Below, piece after piece: positions 5,370-9,074 of a stretch of DNA of 9,074 nt. This stretch comes from Ruminococcaceae bacterium UBA6855 (lineage in GTDB: Bacteria > Bacillota > Clostridia > Oscillospirales > Acutalibacteraceae). The first letter of the stretch is position 1. Each line of letters starts with the position of its first letter. Below the pieces are notes generated by a model, which worked only from the letters and a program-made list of their open reading frames with translations, ran no database searches and was not told the origin of the DNA. Position numbers and translations under genes: made by a program. The stretch is taken from positions 1 through 9,074 of the forward strand of contig DKDF01000047.1 in NCBI GenBank assembly GCA_002451755.1, given 5' to 3'.

Positions 5370-6698
5370 TTATATCTCCCTGCCGAACGCCTTGGAGTAT
5401 TTCTTCTGCCATGCGGCAAAGGAATCGGGCGAGTATTCGGCAGGCATATTTTTAGCCGTGCGTATCTGAATGTCGATTTTCATCAGCAGCCCGCACAGTG
5501 CCATGAGCAGAGGCAGCTGAGTCGCGCCGCGCACGCCTTTTTGAACTATCGATTTCGGGGTGAGCTTGACTATCTCGCCCACGCAGCTGCGCTTTAAATC
5601 CTCTTCGCTCAAAAGCCCTTTGTTGAACAGGAACGAGACTTTGTCGGACGGCGCGCTGAGCAGCCAGTTTTTGAGCATCTCGACGCCGCTGAATTTCGCT
5701 CCCATCTCCTGCATGAACTGCCGCTGATAGCGGTAGAGGTTGCGGGACGAAAACGGCTTGTCGCCGCCGGAGACGAGCACATCCGAGAGTATCTTCGCCG
5801 CCCTTATGCCGCTCGCCATGCCGCTCCCGAGCATTGGTATTGTCATAAACGCGCTGTCGCCGAGCAGAACATATCCGTCCGCGAACATCTTCGATATCGG
5901 GCGCCTGACGGGGATAGTACACATCCTGTCTCCGCGCACGACCGTGTCGCCGATTATCGGATTGTCTTTCTTGAGCGCCGCATACGCGCGGTCGAATTCC
6001 GAATCGCTCAGTTCATCTATGCGCCCGATGAGCAGGTTCACTGTGTCGGACGGCTGATCCCAGATGCACCATGAGATGCCCGCCTCGCCGAGATGCTTCA
6101 GATACGCTTTATTAGTGTATTCGGGGTCGGGCACGCCGGGCGCACGGGTCACAAATGCGCGCCACGCGCGGAACAAATCGCCTTTTTCGGTCTCGCGCTG
6201 TATTTTAAATTCTGCCGGCAGACTCCTGCGGCAGGCGGAGGTCGCGCCGGAAATGTCAACAACGAGGTCGGAATATACTTTCTCGCCGCTCTCCAGCTCT
6301 ATGCCGGCAACGCGCCCGGATTCAATTATAACCCGCTTCGCCGCCGAGCTATAGTGAAACTCGGCATAGCCCTCGGCGCGGGAATAGAGATAGTCGTTGA
6401 ACTTCCTGCGCTCTATTGACCAGTCAACGCGCTCCGGATCCTGATGGATTCGCGTGATGCTCTTCTCGTCGGGCGATACAAAGCTCCAGTCGCCCTTCGG
6501 GAACCAGAACGGCTTATCGGGCAGGGAAATGTCCGCCGCCGCAAAAGCCGACGGGTGCATGTCATCGTGCCAGTCGTAGGCGACATTCTCGCGTGCTTCC
6601 TTTTCGTATACGCGCACATCGAAGCCCTTTTCGCCGAGCAGACGCGCGAGCACGAGCGCGGACTGATTCGCCCCGACAATAACTACGCTTTTTCCCAT
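5370..6698 (-). CDS. FAD-dependent oxidoreductase, geranylgeranyl-reductase / aromatic-hydroxylase-like
   Basis: 442-residue flavoprotein of the PHBH-fold superfamily, closest in style to geranylgeranyl reductase-like NAD(P)/FAD oxidoreductases. The N-terminal dinucleotide fold is VVIVGANQSALVLARLLGEK followed by VYEKE, where Glu32 would hold the FAD ribose. The usual GxGxxG reads G9-A-N11-Q-S-A14, so two of three glycines are replaced. The second FAD motif is intact: GYVLLGDSAFMTIP followed by GSGMASG (275-297). VDWSIERRKFNDYL (91-104) corresponds to the conserved segment after the first fold. A C-terminal hydrophobic stretch (393-410) may touch the membrane. Substrate unknown; a lipid or isoprenoid double bond is plausible by family. 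The ATG at 6698 has AGGAGT 7 bases upstream and its own promoter. It is the first gene of a minus-strand operon with the YibE/F and HTH-desulfoferrodoxin genes. Confidence 0.9.
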   Translation of the reverse strand: MGKSVVIVGANQSALVLARLLGEKGFDVRVYEKEARENVAYDWHDDMHPSAFAAADISLPDKPFWFPKGDWSFVSPDEKSITRIHQDPERVDWSIERRKFNDYLYSRAEGYAEFHYSSAAKRVIIESGRVAGIELESGEKVYSDLVVDISGATSACRRSLPAEFKIQRETEKGDLFRAWRAFVTRAPGVPDPEYTNKAYLKHLGEAGISWCIWDQPSDTVNLLIGRIDELSDSEFDRAYAALKKDNPIIGDTVVRGDRMCTIPVRRPISKMFADGYVLLGDSAFMTIPMLGSGMASGIRAAKILSDVLVSGGDKPFSSRNLYRYQRQFMQEMGAKFSGVEMLKNWLLSAPSDKVSFLFNKGLLSEEDLKRSCVGEIVKLTPKSIVQKGVRGATQLPLLMALCGLLMKIDIQIRTAKNMPAEYSPDSFAAWQKKYSKAFGREI

Positions 6699-6734
6699 AT
6701 CTTTACTCCTATCTGCAAAATATATTATATATAA

Positions 6735-6763
6735 ATTATATCATAGCAGGGCAAAGAAATAAA
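6735..6763 (-). promoter_or_regulatory. promoter of the flavoprotein operon
   Basis: A perfect TATAAT (complement of 6735-6740) is preceded by TGA, an extended -10. The -35 region 17 bases upstream is poor (TTTATT). The 13 bases ATGATATAATTTA around the -10 are identical to those of the murA promoter. The leader to the ATG is about 30 bases. Confidence 0.65.
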
Positions 6764-6777
6764 CCGACGAATTGAAC

Positions 6778-6807
6778 AAAAACCGCCGCACTCTTTTGGA
6801 GCGCGGC
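6778..6807 (-). terminator. Rho-independent terminator of the small XRE gene
   Basis: Read on the minus strand, GCCGCGCTC (complement of 6799-6807) pairs with GAGTGCGGC (complement of 6785-6793), with one G-T wobble and the loop CAAAA, and is followed by GGTTTTT. It starts 24 bases after the XRE stop and lies just upstream of the flavoprotein promoter, insulating it from readthrough. Confidence 0.88.
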
Positions 6808-6831
6808 AATCTTATTTTTGTATTTTATATT

Positions 6832-7056
6832 TTATCTGAAATCAAACAATTCCTTTTCGGACAGGTTCAGTATATCACATATTTTGAAAACGATATCGAG
6901 CGAGACACCGCGGTTTGCTATCTCAATCGCACTCATGTGGCTGCGGTCAATATCGAGCAGCTCGGCAAGCTGCATTTGAGTATAGCCCCTGTCCTTGCGA
7001 TAATAGGCTATATTCTGCCCCAGTTTGCGGTACTTTTCCGAATACGTCTTGTCCAT
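6832..7056 (-). CDS. small XRE/Cro-CI family transcriptional regulator
   Basis: 74 residues that are little more than one HTH_3 domain: LGQNIAYYRKDRGYTQMQLA (12-31), then LDIDRSHMSAIEIANRG (34-50) as recognition segment, and VSLDIVFKICDILNLSEKELF closing the five-helix fold. A cytosolic DNA-binding protein, probably dimeric; no second domain for ligand binding. The ATG at 7056 is chosen because GGAG lies 6 bases upstream; a TTG four codons earlier overlaps that site. It is divergent from the zinc-ribbon membrane protein gene, has its own terminator, and its promoter lies inside a nested palindrome, so autoregulation and control of the divergent neighbour are likely. Operator specificity cannot be read from the sequence. 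Confidence 0.92.
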   Translation of the reverse strand: MDKTYSEKYRKLGQNIAYYRKDRGYTQMQLAELLDIDRSHMSAIEIANRGVSLDIVFKICDILNLSEKELFDFR

Positions 7057-7094
7057 AGCATACTCCAATCATTGATATGATTATATTGTATGCT
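7057..7094 (-). promoter_or_regulatory. promoter and nested palindrome (candidate operator) of the XRE gene
   Basis: Two near-concentric inverted repeats: AGCATAC (7057-7063) with GTATGCT (7088-7094), and inside them AATCAT-TGAT-ATGATT (7067-7082). The minus-strand TATAAT -10 (complement of 7080-7085) and the ribosome binding site both fall within this 38-base structure. The -35 is poor, as expected for a weakly expressed or regulated gene. A dimeric XRE protein bound here would block its own transcription. Confidence 0.55.
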
Positions 7095-7138
7095 TTCTTT
7101 TAATGCACATAAACTTGCTGAAAGTGTGTAAATGTTGC

Positions 7139-7167
7139 TTGACAGTAGTCAAAGACTTTGATAAAAT
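7139..7167 (+). promoter_or_regulatory. strong promoter of the zinc-ribbon gene with overlapping palindromes
   Basis: A perfect TTGACA (7139-7144), a 17-base spacer and TAAAAT (7162-7167), preceded by TGA. Two perfect dyads overlap it: TTGAC-AGTA-GTCAA (7139-7152) covers the -35, and TCAAAG-A-CTTTGA (7149-7161) fills the rest of the spacer. Such a consensus promoter with operator-like symmetry suggests repression, the small divergent XRE protein being the obvious candidate. Confidence 0.75.
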
Positions 7168-7195
7168 GAAATAAAAACATAAAGAAAGGAGAAAA

Positions 7196-7213
7196 ATGAC
7201 GAAAGTCCAATAA
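7196..7213 (+). CDS. possible five-codon leader ORF (MTKVQ)
   Basis: In the ~150-base leader of the zinc-ribbon gene, AAAGGAG (7185-7191) is followed after four bases by ATG ACG AAA GTC CAA TAA. The Shine-Dalgarno is as good as that of real genes nearby. An 8-bp inverted repeat (TGCAGAAG 7223-7230 with CTTCTGCA 7270-7277) follows. This could be an uORF that tunes translation, or a decayed start region. The encoded peptide has no recognisable function and chance is a fair alternative. Confidence 0.25.
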   Translation: MTKVQ

Positions 7214-7322
7214 ATTACTTGGTGCAGAAGAAAAATACTGTTAAAATTAAAATGCGATAGCGGAATATGCTTCTGCAAATCTTAAAAGAGTCAATATTTT
7301 TTACTTTAGGAGGAGTGTAAAA

Positions 7323-8354
7323 ATGGCACTTATTAAATGTCCGGAATGTGGAAAAGAAGTAAGCGATAATGTGAGATTTTGCGATAATTGCGGACATAAA
7401 TTTTCAGAAACTGTCGTTGATGTGGTAGCTGAACAGAATGAACCGACTCAAATACCCGGAGAGATTGATACAAATGCAAAGAAAGGAAAAAAGAAAAAGT
7501 TGTATTGCACAAACTGCGGCGCAGTTCTAAATAATTTCAAGAGGTGCGATAACTGCGGTATAAAGGCGTACAATAAAGCGCGAAAATATTGCCGCTATTG
7601 TGGAAAAGAAATGGCGTCATCTTCAAAAAAATGCCAGTTTTGCGGCAAAAACAGCAAAAGCTCAATAATAATGCGAATACTTAGCGCGGTATTTGTTATA
7701 ATATCAATTTCCCTAATAATAGACAATATAAAGGCGATGATAACATATAATGACAGAAATGTTATGTTGATTGTATTTATTGCGATTTTAGTATTGTTTA
7801 TAGTTATCGTTTTTTTGCGCAGAAGATTGCAATTTATAAGTAAATTTTGCAAAAAATCAGCTGTAGTTTCCTTGAGTGTGGTTGGGGGAATAGTTATTGC
7901 GTTGGTTATGATGTTTTCATCAGCGGTTATTGGTCCCAAGCTCTTGCCGGATGGAAGTTATTTTGACGACGCAAGATGGGGAATGTCCATAGAAGAAGTA
8001 AGGCGGATTTCAAATCGTAGAATATCTGAAGAACCTAAATCTTATAATGCAGAGACAGGAGAGGCAACATATGTCGCACAAGCTTATGATTTGCCATATG
8101 CGAAAGGAAAACACGGGACTGTTAACTATACATTTGATAAAAATAATAAGCTTATAAAAGTTCAGTATTTTATTAAATCTCCTAGTGTTACGGCAATGCC
8201 TATGACTAAGGCAAACTTCGAAACTGCCGGATGGGATTTAGTAGAAAGTGGCACCATAAATAAATACACGCTGGATGGCAATATGGTTGAGCTCGCAAGT
8301 GCTGAGGCTGCAGGAATATATGGCATGTATGTTTCATATGAACCTAAAAAATAA
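7323..8354 (+). CDS. triple zinc-ribbon membrane protein with C-terminal extracytoplasmic domain
   Basis: 343 residues, function unknown. The cytosolic N-terminus has three zinc-ribbon units, each with two CxxC knuckles: Cys6/9 with 20/23, Cys62/65 with 75/78, and Cys90/93 with 104/107, twelve Cys in all. A lysine-rich linker (52-59) separates the first from the others. Hydrophobic segments at ~116-138, 146-165 and 180-204 look like three membrane helices, which would place the last ~135 residues outside. That part begins DDARWGMSIEEV and contains GTVNYTFDKNNKLIKVQYF, a pattern like small secreted or lipoprotein domains of the SmpA/BLIP-like type (inference). The start has an excellent AGGAGGAG (7308-7315) at 7 bases. 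Codon use is clearly more AT-rich than the flanking genes, suggesting acquisition. Divergent from the small XRE gene, which probably regulates it. Confidence 0.9.
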   Translation: MALIKCPECGKEVSDNVRFCDNCGHKFSETVVDVVAEQNEPTQIPGEIDTNAKKGKKKKLYCTNCGAVLNNFKRCDNCGIKAYNKARKYCRYCGKEMASSSKKCQFCGKNSKSSIIMRILSAVFVIISISLIIDNIKAMITYNDRNVMLIVFIAILVLFIVIVFLRRRLQFISKFCKKSAVVSLSVVGGIVIALVMMFSSAVIGPKLLPDGSYFDDARWGMSIEEVRRISNRRISEEPKSYNAETGEATYVAQAYDLPYAKGKHGTVNYTFDKNNKLIKVQYFIKSPSVTAMPMTKANFETAGWDLVESGTINKYTLDGNMVELASAEAAGIYGMYVSYEPKK

Positions 8355-8372
8355 TATTGGTTATTAAACGAA

Positions 8373-8402
8373 CCCCCGTACAGGATTTCTCCTGTACGGG
8401 GG
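8373..8402. terminator. strong hairpin terminator between convergent genes
   Basis: A perfect 13-bp stem CCCCCGTACAGGA / TCCTGTACGGGGG with loop TTTC, followed on the plus strand by ATTCTTAATTTT. It lies 18 bases after the zinc-ribbon stop and 22 bases beyond the PFOR stop. It can serve both directions, although the U-tract is interrupted on each side. Confidence 0.88.
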
Positions 8403-8424
8403 ATTCTTAATTTTAACTGAGAAC

Positions 8425-9074
8425 TCAGTCAGCCTTCGGTGCATAGAGATCCTTGAGTCTGAGCAGGTGCTCATATCTCTCGACGCTCTTGACTTCAGCT
8501 TCGCTGAACAGCTTCTCTGCGCGCTCGGGGAACGAGCGGGTCAGCGAGGAATAACGAGCCTCGTTGAGCAGGAAGTTGCGGTACTCTTCGGTGACAGGCT
8601 GCTTGCTGTCGATGGTGAAGGGGTTCTTGCCCTCTGCCTTGAGCATCGGGTTGAAGCGGAACATATTCCAGTAGCCGCACTCGACAGCTCTCTTCATTTC
8701 CTTCTGGCAGTTGACCATGCCGCCCTTGATGGAGTGCATCTCGCAGGGAGCGTAGGCGATGACGATCGACGGACCCGGATAAGCCTCGGCCTCTTCGATT
8801 GCCTTTATCGTCTGGTTCATGTTAGCGCCCATAGCTATCTGAGCAACATAGACATAGCCGTAGCTCATTGCTATCTCGGCAAGGCTCTTCTTGGCAATTG
8901 ACTTACCGGCAGCCGCGAACTGAGCGACCTGACCGATCTGAGATGCCTTGGAAGCCTGTCCGCCGGTGTTGGAATAGACCTCGGTATCGAAGACCATGAT
9001 GTTGACGTTCTCGCCGGAAGCAAGGACGTGATCAACGCCGCCGAAACCGATATCGTATGCCCAGCCGTCGCCGC
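8425..9074 (-). CDS. nifJ: pyruvate:ferredoxin (flavodoxin) oxidoreductase, C-terminal part (partial, runs off the right edge)
   Basis: PFOR oxidatively decarboxylates pyruvate to acetyl-CoA and CO2 and passes electrons to ferredoxin; it is a central cytosolic enzyme of anaerobes. About 216 of the usual ~1170 residues are present, from the thiamine-diphosphate domain to the end. The fragment begins at the TPP/Mg motif GDGWAYDIGFGGVDHVLASG, followed by VYSNTGGQASK. The APCEMHSIKGGM segment carries the Cys that in the Desulfovibrio africanus enzyme is the fourth ligand of the proximal 4Fe-4S cluster. The reading frame continues past the internal Met at 8997 to the window edge, so that Met is not the start. 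The C-terminus ends at KDLYAPKAD without the long extension seen in some Desulfovibrio enzymes. Convergent with the zinc-ribbon gene. Confidence 0.96.
   Translation of the reverse strand, partial: GDGWAYDIGFGGVDHVLASGENVNIMVFDTEVYSNTGGQASKASQIGQVAQFAAAGKSIAKKSLAEIAMSYGYVYVAQIAMGANMNQTIKAIEEAEAYPGPSIVIAYAPCEMHSIKGGMVNCQKEMKRAVECGYWNMFRFNPMLKAEGKNPFTIDSKQPVTEEYRNFLLNEARYSSLTRSFPERAEKLFSEAEVKSVERYEHLLRLKDLYAPKAD

Noticed and set aside
4810..5469. 219-residue plus-strand frame
   Set aside because: Shadow of the YibE/F gene, which has the correct membrane-helix pattern and family motifs on the other strand.
7081..7397. Two minus-strand frames of 65 and 60 residues between the XRE gene and the zinc-ribbon gene
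   Set aside because: They lie across the divergent promoters and the start of the zinc-ribbon gene, are AT-rich by composition and have no start signals.

Overview
The window looks like a chromosomal segment from an anaerobic, low-to-mid GC Firmicute, most likely a gut or rumen Clostridium-type bacterium (Oscillospiraceae/Ruminococcaceae-like). This is inferred from pyruvate:ferredoxin oxidoreductase, a desulfoferrodoxin-type domain, SD motifs of the AGGAG(G) kind, TTG starts, extended -10 promoters and a YibE/F protein. No species call is possible without a search. Both ends cut through genes: murA on the left and PFOR (nifJ/por) on the right, both on the minus strand.

Layout. (1) 1-613: 5' two thirds of the first half of MurA, minus strand, with a TTG start and its own promoter. 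(2) 614-988: AT-rich divergent intergenic region. (3) 989-2902: plus-strand pair of rsuA-type 16S rRNA pseudouridine synthase and a Gfo/Idh/MocA oxidoreductase, closed by a clear terminator. (4) 2961-3385: a stand-alone, very acidic small protein with its own promoter. (5) 3527-3557: terminator between convergent units. (6) 6698-3558, minus strand: three closely packed genes encoding a geranylgeranyl-reductase-like FAD oxidoreductase, a YibE/F membrane protein and an XRE-type HTH protein fused to a complete two-iron-centre desulfoferrodoxin-like domain. (7) 6832-8354: a compact divergent module with a small XRE regulator (minus) and an AT-rich gene for a triple zinc-ribbon membrane protein (plus). 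Palindromes cover both promoters. (8) 8373-8402: strong hairpin between convergent genes. (9) 8425-9074: C-terminal part of PFOR, minus strand.

How it fits together. The flanks are housekeeping (wall synthesis, rRNA modification, central anaerobic metabolism). The interior carries accessory material. The most interesting unit is the 6698-3558 operon: its last gene couples a DNA-binding domain to a domain that normally binds two non-haem irons and reacts with superoxide, and it sits behind a flavoenzyme and a membrane protein. I infer an oxygen- or iron-responsive regulatory unit; nothing in the sequence proves the signal. The second is the divergent XRE / zinc-ribbon membrane protein pair, which has the look of a regulator controlling its neighbour and itself.
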